Below are positions 1 through 12,300 of a stretch of DNA of 64,000 bases, piece by piece (position 1 is the first letter of the stretch; each line of letters starts with the position of its first letter). Position numbers and translations under genes: made by a program. The notes beneath the pieces are model-generated. The model saw only the letters and a list, made by a program, of their open reading frames with translations, ran no database searches and had not been told where the DNA came from. Origin of the DNA: Cloeon dipterum (lineage: Eukaryota > Arthropoda > Insecta > Ephemeroptera > Baetidae); NCBI RefSeq assembly GCF_949628265.1, contig NC_088790.1, positions 4,096,545 to 4,160,544 on the forward strand, in the 5' to 3' direction.

Positions 1-963
1 TTTTAATAAATTGAAAAATAAAAACGCGCATTTCCACGAGGAAATTTTCAAAGCTAAGTAATTTACGATGTAGTTGTTATATTTCGAATATCTAATAAAC
101 GTATTGGGCAAAAAAGAAAACAGACTTCATCCTCATTGTTCTATTCAATTCATCGTTTTAATTCTCGACTATAGTTTCGACGTCAACCAGTACATCCTAA
201 TCATGAGTAACAATTAAAATCAATACAATATAGCGTCACATCTTAAAATACAAAAAAAAATCCGCCCAATATGAACACAACCTCGAGTGGTCGCCTATTT
301 TTAAATCTAATAAATGGTCTAATTAATTTCTTTACCAAATTCGAGACAAAATGTAGCATGCCTAGAGACTTTCAGAGTGGCAAACCCTTTGGTTTTTGAG
401 ATAAAGAAGGGGAAAGGATGAAAATCCGGTATTTTTAGTTAAGGGTAAATTTTGAGAAAAATCGAGATTGCACGATCGGTTGAATTTAAATTTCAATTTA
501 TTTGTCTTTCAAACCCTTGGAACATGCTGAGGGTCAGAAAAGACCATCAGAACAGGTAAGAAGTTGAGCCCTGTCATCAGGATATCCCTTTAGCGATCGA
601 TATTAGGAAATTTCCACTTGTAGTCACTTTATTGACACCTGACGGGCTTTGTCTTGGTTCAATTCTGCACACCATTGGAACGCGCAAGCTGAGAGCTTTC
701 AGTATTTGTTTAATTTGATCATTTCGGAGCCATTAGGTTGCTCAGGAAACACCCTGATGTGCTCTAAATGTCGTTCCTCGGTTTGGAATCTTCAAAGGAG
801 TTGATTTTCCCAGATTTTACCCTGAATTTCGGCGAAACGGATTGAAATGTTTTTAATGAACTAATTTTATTTCGACGCCTCTAACAACTTACTAAAAATG
901 TAAAAAAAAAATATTGTGAAATTCCAGACGGTTAATTAAAACAAAATCTGTTTATGTCTGCAG
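1..963. other. Non-coding stretch before the first visible RNF181 exon
   Basis: AT-rich sequence with stops in all frames. It is probably intron, because the exon at 964 begins in phase 1 and so needs an upstream coding exon. A donor-like site (CAG followed by GTAAGA) lies near 555, but the sequence before it does not read as the N-terminal part of an RNF181 protein. I see nothing else in it. Confidence 0.5.
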
Positions 964-1267
964 AAAACTGCGCTGTGTGCTTGAAAAACTATGACGAGGA
1001 GAGTCAGTGTCGGATGATGCCGTGCAAGCATAAATTTCATCAGGAGTGCATTTTTACGTGGTTGAAGCAGGTGACTAATCGAGGAGTGTCACCGATTATA
1101 ACTCCTAATCAATAAATTTGTAATATTTTTAGACGAATTCGTGTCCAATTTGCCGAAAAGAACTGCCAACTGATGACCTAGATTACGAGGCCATCAGGAA
1201 ATACAAGGAGCGAGAATCCGAAAGAAAGCAGCAATTAGAAAGCTTGCACAATTCCATGTTTTCTTAA
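964..1267 (+). CDS. RNF181: E3 ubiquitin-protein ligase RNF181-like, 3' part (RING-H2)
   Basis: Two exons are visible: 964..1070 and 1133..1267. The first begins in phase 1, so the N-terminus lies in an exon outside the window or not recognised. The exons encode a RING-H2 finger in the order C-x2-C, CKH-x2-H, then TNSCPICR after the intron, followed by [13 protein letters not shown] and a charged tail ending SLHNSMFS. In RNF181 proteins the RING is followed by the same TNSCP-C-RxEL-TDD block and a short tail ending LxxxM(Y/F), so the match covers the whole visible part. The family transfers ubiquitin from an E2 to target proteins. The stop at 1265-1267 is followed by AATAAA at 1301. The neighbouring LPMO gene converges on it. 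The family call is firm; the missing N-terminus cannot be judged. Confidence 0.85.
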
Positions 1268-1300
1268 AATATTTACCTCTGCGATGGATATTAAGATGTA

Positions 1301-1306
1301 AATAAA
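1301..1306 (+). terminator. Poly(A) signal of the RNF181-like gene
   Basis: AATAAA 34 nt after the stop codon, in an AT-rich context. Confidence 0.6.
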
Positions 1307-1381
1307 TAATAAGAGGTTAAGGATAAATGTGATTCGAGGTTAATAAAAATACCAGCACATAAAGGAGAAATAACTTAATTT

Positions 1382-1387
1382 TTTATT
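1382..1387 (-). terminator. Poly(A) signal of the LPMO gene
   Basis: TTTATT on the + strand reads AATAAA on the minus strand, about 140 nt after the LPMO stop. With the RNF181 signal at 1301 this leaves about 75 nt between two converging 3' ends. Confidence 0.6.
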
Positions 1388-1525
1388 AATAAACTATCAA
1401 ATAATATACAATTGTCGTCTCAGATCTATAAAACTCGCATCCACTCTGGATAATTTCTATCCCTTTTGAGGCGCATTCACTCTCGCAGTCGCAGTTCTTC
1501 GAGGAACGAATCACAATAATGAATT

Positions 1526-3971
1526 TCAGACAACTCCACTCTCGTTGTACGGCTTCTTGTTCCTCCTGGGCGGCACGGGGGGCGGATGCGTGGGCGGCGG
1601 GGGCACCTTGCGCGTCAGCGTCGTCACGTTCGGCTCGGGCTGTCTGCCCTTGAGCAGGTGCTTGAGGCTGTCGCGCGCGTGGTAGTAGTACCAGTAGATG
1701 AGACCGAACGCCGACACGACGCACACCAGCGAGCCGAGCACGATGGCCAGGGTGATCCACCAGTTGGAGCCGCTCTCCTCCACCTCTTCTGCGCCGTCGT
1801 CGGCGGCGCCACCCTCCTCCGGCACGGGCACGCTGCCCTCCGAGGTGGACGCGGTCGGCGGTCTCCTCGAAGGTCTCGGCGAGGTCGAAGACACGATCAG
1901 TCGGCCGCCGATGGCCACGTCGGCGCACGCACGGAATTCCTCCTGCGGGCCGCACCCCACGGCACTCGTCCCGTTCTCGCACGTGCCCCAGTTGTTGCCG
2001 GCAATGTAACGCCACTGGAAAAAATTAATCATTAGAATTGTTTGCAAGTACTTCATTTCAAAATAAAAAAATATTATCACTAAAGTGTCAAAATTCCAAA
2101 AAAAAGGTTCAAAAATTTGCGACAGTTTAAAATGATTCACTTTTAGATTAGGAGAATGAATAGGGGTTGAGGGTTAGCACCCCAAATATTATTCAGCTCA
2201 ATAAAGAAAGTCAAGCCAAGTCGAACGGTGGGCTGTTTTTACATTTCTGACGCTTAGAAACTGAGATTTGGCGCTCACATTTGCAAAAAAATTTGTTATT
2301 TTCGAAATCCAATTTCTTGAAAACGGAGCTAAACACCACCTTGAAATTTTCACACCCTGAGACCATTTTTTAGGGGCGTTTCGGATTTATACGGGGAGGT
2401 TAAAAAAGAACAGGCCGAGTTGAGGACAATTTCTAATGGGGCAGTGTAATTTTAAAATTCCGGAACGTCCCTAAAACGTGGTCTAAGGGTACCTGCAAAT
2501 TTGAGTGAAATTTCAAGGTGGTATTCGGCTTCGTATCCAAGAAATTAAATTTTTAATTTCAAAAAACCTAATTTTTCCATTTTTACAAACATTGCAAGCG
2601 CCAAATCTCGGGTTCTAACCGTCAGAAATGCAAAAACTGCACACCGTTCGACTTGGCTAGACTTCCCCTAGTGAGCTTAAAAGTTATAATTTTCGCGATT
2701 TTTGTTGTTTGTTATCTGGACTTTTGAAATTTTGACACTCCAGATTTAAACACAGGTAGACAAGACATTTTTCCGATTTTTTTATTCCGAATTAGCACTA
2801 TAGGGACGAGGACATAAATTTTACCTGGAAGACACACTGTGGGCACTCGATGCCCTCGGGCAGCACGTATCTCATTTCAATGACCCTGTTGCCGAGAGAG
2901 CCAGGGAAGAACCTGGGACCCTTGTTGCCCACCTGGTTCAGCAAGTACTTGTCCAAGCATTGCTGCGAGACCTCAGTCTTGGAAGGGTGACTCTTGGGAC
3001 ACAGTCTGAACTCGAAGTATCCCTGGTGGTTGGCAGTCAACTCTACCCTGACCGTGATGTTGGAGCCAGGGCTGTAGCGGCGCACGATCACCCCCTGGCC
3101 GTATTTTCCACCCTGCTCGTGCGGTCGCGGCTGGAATTTTTGAAAAATGTCAGATTAAATTGCTGATGGAAGAGCAGATAATGCTGGTGACTGACTGAAT
3201 TAAATTAAAAGAGGTGGCTCGACGGTGATTTAAGTGTAATAATTGATACAGGGTTTGTGGAGCAACAATTTCAGATTTTGTTAAATTTATCGAGAAATTA
3301 AACAATTTTTGGTAATGAATTTTTGCTCGGTTTTAATTCCTCTCTTCGTGATCTATACAATAATGTGCGAATTTTTAGTTAAAATTTACTAAAATGTAGA
3401 AACAATTCGTGATTTTAAATAAAGGGTTTGAATTTATCAAAAAATTAAACGACAAAATATTTGAAGTATTTTTTTAGAATTTTCCAGTGCAGATCCACTT
3501 TTAGATACAATCCTAGCCATTTACTAGGTCATTGCTCCAAACTCCAAACTAGGCTCTACATGACATGTGCTCTCATAATAAATATGCGGGGGATTGATAT
3601 GGGAAAAAATCAATGTTATAACATTGAGCGTGCAACAAAAGCGAGATTACTCACAGCGGGCATGTCCCACGCATCTCCACACACTCCGCAATTGCCTTTA
3701 TTCTTGTTCCACTGGCGAGCATATCCTCCGCAGTAGAGTTCATGGTCGTTGTAATTGGGTGGAGAATCGGAGAAGCCATACCTTGAAAATTAATTAAATC
3801 AGAGATTATAAATTTCATTCAGGAATAAAATTATGATTACCTCCACATGGACGCTCTTGAGGGCGGTTCAATCAGTCTTCCGTGACCATTGACCTGGGTC
3901 AGCAGGCAGAAGAGCAGCAGGCCGAGTGCGGGGGTCATGGCGAGGGCTCGGGGGACCTTGGCTGCGCCCAT
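1526..3971 (-). CDS. AA15 lytic polysaccharide monooxygenase, membrane-anchored
   Basis: Four coding exons in agreeing phases: 3971..3841, 3781..3655, 3130..2825 and 2014..1526, giving 350 aa. Residues 1-29 are a signal peptide; cleavage after Gly29 would expose His30 (HGRLIEPPSR), the N-terminal histidine of the copper brace. The second brace histidine is His121 in NHQGYFEF, and Tyr191 in WRYIAGNNWG fits the axial position. CGGYARQWN, CGVCGDAWD and CPQCVFQW are AA15 signatures. AA15 enzymes cut chitin or cellulose oxidatively. Unusually, the catalytic domain is followed by an acidic linker, a transmembrane segment (WWITLAIVLGSLVCVVSAFGLI, about 266-287, given here in two overlapping halves: WWITLAIVLGSLVC and VCVVSAFGLI) and a cytosolic tail with PPPPTHPPPVPPRR. 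The start codon is the first ATG in frame with the signal peptide; an acceptor at about 3987 implies a 5' UTR intron. The family call is very firm; substrate is unknown. Confidence 0.92.
2211..2665. repeat. Long inverted repeat in LPMO intron 3 (arms about 175-210 nt)
   Basis: The left arm (about 2211-2390) starts GCCAAGTCGAACGGTG and runs through GAGATTTGGCGCT and CACCACCTTGAAATTT. The right arm (about 2455-2665) is its imperfect reverse complement through the same blocks, ending CACCGTTCGACTTGGC. Arms differ by substitutions and small indels and enclose a short spacer. This looks like an old foldback or non-autonomous DNA element. A related copy lies at 23057-23395. Confidence 0.8.
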
Positions 3972-6900
3972 CACATTTCCTTTCGGCTGAAACCAAATTA
4001 GCGCAGTGTTGTTAGCAAATTGACGCTGACTTCATCTGCAAATAGCTGCACTCGACATTTGCATAGCAAGCAGGCTAACGGAGTGAAAAATTATCAACCT
4101 GCGTTGCATTTGAAAATTGACCTTAATTATCATTCTTGGAGAATGACGCGAGATTTATTTTTACTACATCAATGCTGTTTTTTTTTCGGAAAAAACTATT
4201 TGACTATTGTTTTTTAGACATTTCACTCTTTTTTACAGTTTTATAGGTAATAAAATCCCTCCCAATTTACAATTAGCATCCTGAAGATGAGAAGCCTGAA
4301 AGTTTCATTAATACTTCATGTTTTACAATGTTGCATAATTAAAAAAACACTCCACAATGTTTTGATTTTACACAGGGTCCTTTCTATCAATTTACAAATT
4401 AAAAAATTCCGTTCTTAGATGCAAATTGTTCTTTCCATAGCTTTCAGTTCAAGATTTTTACTGTGAAACATTTAAAGAAGCTAAATTGGATATTTATTTT
4501 AATTTTAAAAAGTGATCCCTTTTTAAAATTCACTAGCCTCTAAACGAGCTATTCAAATTCATTTTGTGGAATTTTTGCTCCCCTCTAAGCTTTTAATCGG
4601 CTGTTTTTCAGTCAGTCATGGACATTTTAAAAATTAATCCATCTGGAAAAATCGGACATTTGTTATGACAAACATTGTGTTCGATCCCTGAATAACAAAA
4701 TTAAATTTATAAGAGAAATAAGCATGGTAATTTAAAAGACAGGATAAACGATTTGTGTACATTATATTTATAGTTTATCTTCTAATACGATTATAGCTCG
4801 AGGAAAAACTCTCTGACAGAAACTCGTGCCGTCAGAAAATCAAGAGCACACTCTCGACCTCTCGAGGACGGACTCGAAGAGAGAATTACCACCAAATAAT
4901 GGAGAAAGTCGGGACAATCGCATCTGCTCTCCAGCGCGGCTTTAATAATCTTTCCGAGATCTCCTGATGACCGGAAACGACTAGTCTCAAATTTCCTCTT
5001 AACTTGCGCTCACTTTATAGTTAAAGGCAACAAAATAATCTCCATACTTTTTTACTATCTATCTACCTACTGCGCACCTGAAAATGATCTTCTTCCTTTT
5101 TAAAAACGCAAATAAGCGGAGAAACTCGTGACTCTCGCCGAAACTAGTTTCACAAAACATATTAAAAGCCGATAATTGCAAATCATTAGACACTTGTCGT
5201 AATTGTCTGAGTTTCCTGCACCTTTAGCAGCCGCAAAAGACGCCGTTTTCATGCTCGGCTCACAAGTGGATCAGCGCACGCGGCTGCTGCGCCGAGAGAA
5301 AAAAAAACAAAAAGAGGCTCTCTTCACTCTGTTCTCGCGCTGTGACCCCTGCGGTAATCAGGCCACAATACAACAGATCAGACGCAGCAGCCGCAGCGCA
5401 TGTTTGTGTGTTGCATTTAAATCGGACAACCGAGAACCTGTATAATATATGCGTGTGATTTTCTAGCTCGCTTTGTAATTCTAGCAGCTTTATTCGATCA
5501 GGTGTGGCAAACGTAATTCTGAATTATATTGAAGCTACAGAAAAGTCGTGACAAATCATTTTTACCTTTGCTTGAAATGCAATCTTAAAATTCGGAAAAA
5601 GATTTTCTTGGTTGCCGTTTTAATTTATGAGAAAAGTTTGCGTGCTAGTCAAGCGGCCGACGAGTATCAATTGTATCCTAATTGTAAAATCACGATTTAT
5701 TTCACAATTTATGGAAATTTTCCTCATAATTCGTTTACCATTAGATCGCGACAAGAGAGATCGAAATTAAGAAATAACATTGAGAAGTTAGGAAAAAATC
5801 TTAAATGTAACTGTACATATTCTTTGGTCCTGATTTTAGAGATTAACTGTTGCTAAGATTCACAATCAATAAACTACTTACTATATACTCAACAATGCAA
5901 AATATTCTTTATTGTTTTGTCATTTAAATCTCTACTTTAATATATAGATGCGCTGATATGCTCGGAATTCGCAATTTTTAACTATTTTTGTATACTGTAT
6001 TAAAAACATACTGCCGTTTTCTCGAGGCAGAAAACTACAAAATTGTTTTGAGCACTTCGTCGCCTTTGTAATTTCAACAGTTGCCAAGTACCTAACACAT
6101 AAAGAGGTGGAAACGTGAGCGTTCAGGGTCGTAGAGGAGTTAAAAGCCCAGTGAAGGGCTCTGAAGTAATATAATAAAAACCGTCTATTCCTGCAAAGTG
6201 TAAATTAAAGCAAAACAAAACATATAGCCTTCCATCGCACATGAGGAGAAAACTAAAAATTTGTGCTTTTTGAAATTTGTATTCATCTCATTCAATTGAT
6301 AAGTGAACCTTCGAAATGAATCAAAATTGTGATCGAATGGCTCAGCTCTGCTTGGATCTACTCAGGAGAGGAAAAAAATAAACAGCATTGGTTTCGTTCT
6401 GTCCAAAACCAAAATTCATTTCACATACATAGTATTGGTGCAGAGATTTCATCATTGGAAACGTGCGACTGTTCTCATTTCTGACAATGCGCAACAATCG
6501 AAACGAGGAATCATGTGACGAAATCTTGTCAACTATAAAAGAGTGAAATTCTGGAAATCCTGCTTTTTTGTTGTTTCGGATCAGTATGACCAAAACTTTC
6601 ATCGTAATCTTGTCCCAGTTCAATTTTTCTCACGCATTTCACATCCTTTGAAAAATACGCCGTTCGGGTTTCCTTCTCAATGTCCCTCTTTGGCAAAACA
6701 TTTTTAATCCTGTTTCCTGGGCGCCACATCGACTGAACTTTCCTCTTAAGTGCGGAAAGGAGAAATCTCGCGGTCAATATTAATTTCAGCGCACCTACTC
6801 CTATAAATAATTGTAGATTTGTTTTCGCTGCAGCCGCACTTGATTCAATCCGGTACTGGTAAAAAAGGGCACATTACACGCAACCGTGCATGCTCCCATT

Positions 6901-8618
6901 TCTCGCTTGCTTTGCGGTGTAAATCTAGAGAAAGGAATTAATATTACTTGCTTTGCCATTTCCAATGTCGCGGATAACATTGAACTTGAACTATTAACAT
7001 TTCCAGCACAGGACACGCCCGCGTGAAAAAATAAATCGTATTGGGGACACGCACAGATAATTAAAAAGGAATATCTTTCTCCGTTTCTCTTTTATTGTTT
7101 CGTTGCGTTTAATTTTGTTATCCTCTTCGGCGATTAGGATGGCAAAACGCGAGCTATGTTGAAAAAGAGACGAACGAACGCGCGCGGACACCATTCCCAC
7201 ACGCTGCATTGTTTTCACTCGGTAAGGCACGAATATGTATATGAAAAGTTGGATTCACGCGACTTTACGGCTGCAGGCGAACACTTCCGGCCTGCTTTGC
7301 AGATTTTACACCTCCCTCAGGGCCGTCGGATTGGCAAACTGTGATTCAAGAGAAGGCATGGGAGTTTAGTTGTCTTTGCCGCCGGTCGCATCCTCGCGTC
7401 AATCACGGATTGCCTCATTCAGCGGCGGTGCAGCGAGGAAAAGCGATAAAAATGCACAAATTAATGTGGGAAAATGAAGCGACGGAATTACGCGAGCGTG
7501 CAGCGAGAAATTCAACTCTTTAACCTGCGCAATTAGGACAGTTGCGGCGTAACTAAATAATGCAGTTTGCCAGTTGAGTGATCGCCAGCTAAACTGCCAC
7601 TGTTGCTTACCAAACTTTCGGTTTTTTTGCAGCACAGATTAAAATCTAACTAAATTTTGGAGGCCCCCCTTCATTAAATTAAGAAACTTCTCTGATCACT
7701 GCACTTTTGATAAATTGGAGCTTGGCAAGGACTCGGGCAAAAGTTTCTCTGTGTATACGCCAATTCCCTTATTCACGTGTGTCTGGAAGAGTGTGCCAAG
7801 AGTAAAAGTAAAGACAAATAAATAAAAACGCGACATCGTGCTCGCGGTATAGTGAAGACGAGTCTCGATCTGATCGCGTGTTTGGAATCACCTTAATTAC
7901 AACAACAGCGCAGTGCAATTTAGGGCATTTATTCCCGACTCCAAGAGATTTGCCTTTGAGCAATAACAAACACAACAAATTTCTATTTCCTCCTTGACGA
8001 AACAAAATTTCCTGCCGTACGTACTATGGTAATACTCCGTGTTGCAACGCGGACATTTGTGTGAACTGCAGCGTGAAACCATTCTTCCTTTAATCTTAGT
8101 CCTTATCTCCGGATTTGCGTGTTCATCCCAAAGGAAATACGCACGAGCTGTGGTTTGGGAAAATAGGAAAAATAGGAAAATGAGACCAGAACAAATTCCA
8201 TCACGGTATTGTGTAAGTCCGAGAAGAAAAGAGGCAAAAGCTGATTCACTCGGCGCGAATTAAAGGAATCCAAGTTCCACGACCTCAAATCTCTAGCTGA
8301 CAAATTGAATAAGAAACGAAGCGAGAAAACCACAGCCGCGGGGAAATCTTTAATTTTCCGCAAAAACGACGACCAAAGGCGATTCAATCTGAGGCGAACA
8401 GAAAAGAGAGCAGGAAGTTATTTTGATTGTTCAAAAATAAGATAATTTGACTGCGTGTCGAATGGCAGAAGATTAAAGTTGCGCGCAGAGACAATGAAGA
8501 AGCAGGAGATGCACCGGCGTGTTTCTCGATTGTCTATTTTTCTATTCATTCTTGATTAAGTGCGCTTTTGACTTTCTCTGCTGGCTCGATTTCTGAGGTG
8601 TCATCCAATACGGCCGGG

Positions 8619-8625
8619 TATAAAA
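8619..8625 (+). promoter_or_regulatory. Orphan TATA box
   Basis: TATAAAA in the context GGGTATAAAAGGTGAC, with CCAAT at 8604-8608 and a TCATTG initiator-like site about 30 nt downstream (near 8651). The spacing is right for a focused arthropod core promoter on the + strand, but no gene is recognised after it. It could drive a non-coding RNA, a first exon with a distant partner, or nothing. Confidence 0.35.
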
Positions 8626-9308
8626 GGTGACACTCGGTGCTGAACGCTTTCATTGACTTTCATCGGCCAACGACTCGATGCACGGATTAATTATGGCCGA
8701 GAGACGCGCGTCGCCGACGATGGCGTGACAAAAAGCGTGAAAATCTGGGTGATGCGTGTTTTCGCTTTTAATTTGCAAGCCAAGCGCGAAAAATTCCTCC
8801 ATGGGTGGCGAAAATGTCAGTTCCTTCCTGGAATTGACGATGAAAATTTATTCATGTGTCGTCAGGAGATTTGAGCAATTCGTCCAAAGTCAGAGATGGC
8901 AAATTTAGTGTTTGAAAATGCTCAAATAGCTCAACGGACTGGTAGGAGGCACCACTTGCTGGTTTTCGCACCTTTTCCGTCGATATTAGGGCTTTTTTTT
9001 AGCAAATGGGGAAGAAAAAAGATGGTCACGATTGGGCCAAAGCCCCTCTGCGGCCACTTTTAGGCCCCATGTTATCCGCTCAGGTGATGGGATAAGCATC
9101 TAAAATAATAAAAAATACACATTCCCCTCACAATTAATCACCCAACAATTCCAGTCCAGACAGGAAGTGACTAATTACGTGTTTGTGCTTCCATTTTAGT
9201 GAATCGATTTTGAGTCATACCTGTTTATTACTCCGATCGCAGGTACCCCCTGAGGCGGCGAGCCGCGCCAGGGGATGACCTTCAAACGTTCTCCTCTCAT
9301 TCTGCACA

Positions 9309-9327
9309 CGCTCGCTCGCTCGCTCGC
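9309..9327. repeat. Short CTCG microsatellite
   Basis: About four and a half tandem copies of CTCG. Confidence 0.8.
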
Positions 9328-12300
9328 TTTTAGCCTGGTCTAATTCCCTTTCCTTGTTCGCTGCAGAGCCGCATAAAGCGTCTCTTGCTCTGAAGCACCA
9401 AAATTCGCTGACCAAATAAAGCAGAAAGGAAAGAATTATTTCCTGCTCTGTTCCATTTACTTTGATGCTCTCGTGGAGCGGAAACGTTTTGATTCTTCAT
9501 TTGATTAAATTATGAGTAAGCCAATCCAGGGCGATCGATTTTTATTCTTTAACACGAATTCCTCTTCATGAAAGCAATGTTTGATGAGAAAAAATCACGA
9601 CACTGCTTCTCTACAGATTAATTGCGGCAGATTGAGTAAAACTCGTGAATGTGGGATAATTCACCAATTTATTTTCTTTCTCGCGCCTTTTCGGCCCTGA
9701 ACCACCACGGCAGCCCCACGTTATCGGCACGAATTGCTTCAGCAAATGTGCACTGTTGAATTCCACGCACATATATCCAACGAGCAAACCGGCGGCGGGT
9801 GAAAGCAGCGGCAATTTTATGAATTCGCTAAGTGCAGCAACATTTGAGCAACACCCGCGCTGCGCCGCCTTTTTCATTCCACGCTCGTGTCACCAAACTC
9901 GGTTAATTTTTGTAATTGCCTCTCGTTGGAACCTTGTTGCAAAAGCAGTCGGTGTTTGGCGCAAAATATTAATTTTGGAGAGAACAATCGGTTCTTGAAC
10001 GTTCAAATGAATAAGTTGCGCGTTCTCTTTCACTTGAAACGATAAAAAAATCGATTTCCACGAGTTAACTGTTGGTAAAGTGAAAAATTTTGCGAATCTT
10101 TTACTTAAATGTGAACAGATACTACTCAAAGAGGGAATTTTGAATTGGAGGCGCGGCGCTCCTTGGAAAATTAATAGAAAGGCTTGGCACGACGTATCGC
10201 GAAGCGCGGAAATATTGTAAAATTTAACTTTTCTTGGGGTTCCAACTAAAATTCTGATTAAATTAAATTGATTTACTGGTTTGCAGGAACAATATCGCTT
10301 ATTAAATTGTGTCAAAAATGCTTAAAAACTCTCAATGACGGCCTCAGAAGAAATAATCTCCATTCACATGCATAAAATCCATAAAAATTTAAAAAAACAA
10401 ATCATGTGCGAAAGGAAGGAAACAAAGAATTCGTCGCTAAAAGGACATTCGTCCTTTTTCAAAGGCTGTCGAAGCAAGTTCTCATGATTAATAGTAATTT
10501 TTCATTTAAAAGTACGAAAAACACAAAAAATCCACGAAAGCCTTTCTAGGTCCGCTCATTGTCATTCAACCTTGGTTTTGAGCGATGTCAAGATATGGTC
10601 TGAAGAGGATTTTCTACACGAAATTATTTGCGCCTGCTTCTCGAGGCTGATTTTCCGTTCAATGGGCGTGAAATAAAGCGAATGAATCAAATTAGTGTGT
10701 AGAAAGAGTGACAGAGAAACAAACAAACTACAAAATGACTTGATTAGAATAAAAGGACGCGCATATTTTAGGCAAACGACCAGCATACTTTAATTTAGTC
10801 CAGCACGTTTTGCCAACATGTTGCGTCAGCGTAATTAACATTCGCGCGCTCCGCGAAGCTGTTTTGCATTCGATGCTGAAAAGAGGATTCTAGCTTTTGA
10901 AACAATCCCATTTGATTAGGAAAGTGGCCTGAGAGAGAGAGGTCAAAAAGTGGCAACAATTTTATTTCTCTGCGCTTTATTATTGTAATTTTGCAAAGTG
11001 AGTGATGGCTTTCTAGTTTGGAGCATTTTGCAGCGGGGCGCCGCCCAAGACAATGTGGGGCGGGCACAAAGGCAGCAGAAACCTGCTCTTGATTTTTCAC
11101 GCGAGGGATCTCTCTGGCCTTGGAGACGATTCTGTGGGAGTTTGTTGTTACGTGCGAGGGCAACACACTCATCGCTGTCGATTCAAATCGCTTGCAAAGC
11201 GAGTCGTGCAACATGCTTTTATTTTGCTTTTCCACCGGGTGTCCATCCAATTAATATGCAAGCACTTGCGCCAACCGTCGCAACTATCAAACAAAGCGGG
11301 CCTCTGCTTTTGGGCAGCACGCATCAGCGCGTCTTCCTCAATTTCCATCGGTAAATATGAGTACTAATTGTATTGTAAGCGCGTAGCACAAGATCAAATT
11401 TGGAAGAGTCGCCTTGAAAGGAACAGTTCAGCTTGGTCTGATCACTTGTGATTTATTAAGAATTTTGAAAATAAGCTGCATTAACTCCCAAATTCGGCCC
11501 AGAGAATTTCCCTGCAAATTGAGTATGCCGTTTAAATTTTCTTAAAAAACGGCTACGAAATTTGCATGCTAATTAAGCGGTGAAAATTGTCTCCTTATTA
11601 AAAACCACGATTTTTTTCACAATTTATAGACTTTTCCTAAAACCTTGCACACCGTTGGATAAATCACTACGAGAGGAACCGAAATCAAACTAAAAATCAC
11701 TGACAAAAAACCATTAAATTTGGCATATTCTGAACTTTAAATGTAACTTTGTCTTAATTTGATTAAAAGTTTTAGCTATAATTCTTCAAAGTCAAAAATT
11801 CAAGTTAATTTCAATGGGTTAAGTTCAGAAATCAATCAACTTCAAGCTTTTTTTAGTATGTAATTGTATGACAGCTCCTCTAAGTTATAGTGCTATCATT
11901 TTTAAGTTTTAAAATTGATTTATGTATAAAATTAAGTTTCTGGATCAGGATATTCCTCTGTTTGTTTGGATACTTAAAATAATTAATTTGATTTATTTTA
12001 GCTCAAATTGTTAATAATCTAGCACTTTAGGGAGCTTTTAAAGTGGATTAATTAGGGCAACAATAGAAAATTGTATGAATTGTTGGATAAAATAGCAGTT
12101 GATCGATAAACAATTTGTTTTAATGTAAAAGGACTTTTTGCTACAGTACAAAATTCAAATTTCCTCCAAAACTTCCAGCGCTTGACCACATTTTTGGGCA
12201 AATTTCGATTCCTCTCGTCGAGATCTGTCCAACAGCGTATAAAACCTTTAAGGAAAACTCTTTGTTTTGAAATAAAATCAGTTTTCAAGTAAGGAGACAG

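Noticed and set aside
539-565. Donor-like CAG/GTAAGA as the end of an upstream RNF181 exon
   Set aside because: The preceding sequence does not encode the expected region before the RING and has stops in the relevant frames.
1386-2015. Long ORFs overlapping the last LPMO exon in other frames, on both strands
   Set aside because: They are shadows of the GC-rich final exon; only the 1526-2014 minus frame continues the AA15 domain through phased splice sites.
5203-8874. Several 60-140 aa ORFs in the 4-14 kb stretch
   Set aside because: No family motifs, no supporting splice pattern and composition like surrounding non-coding DNA.
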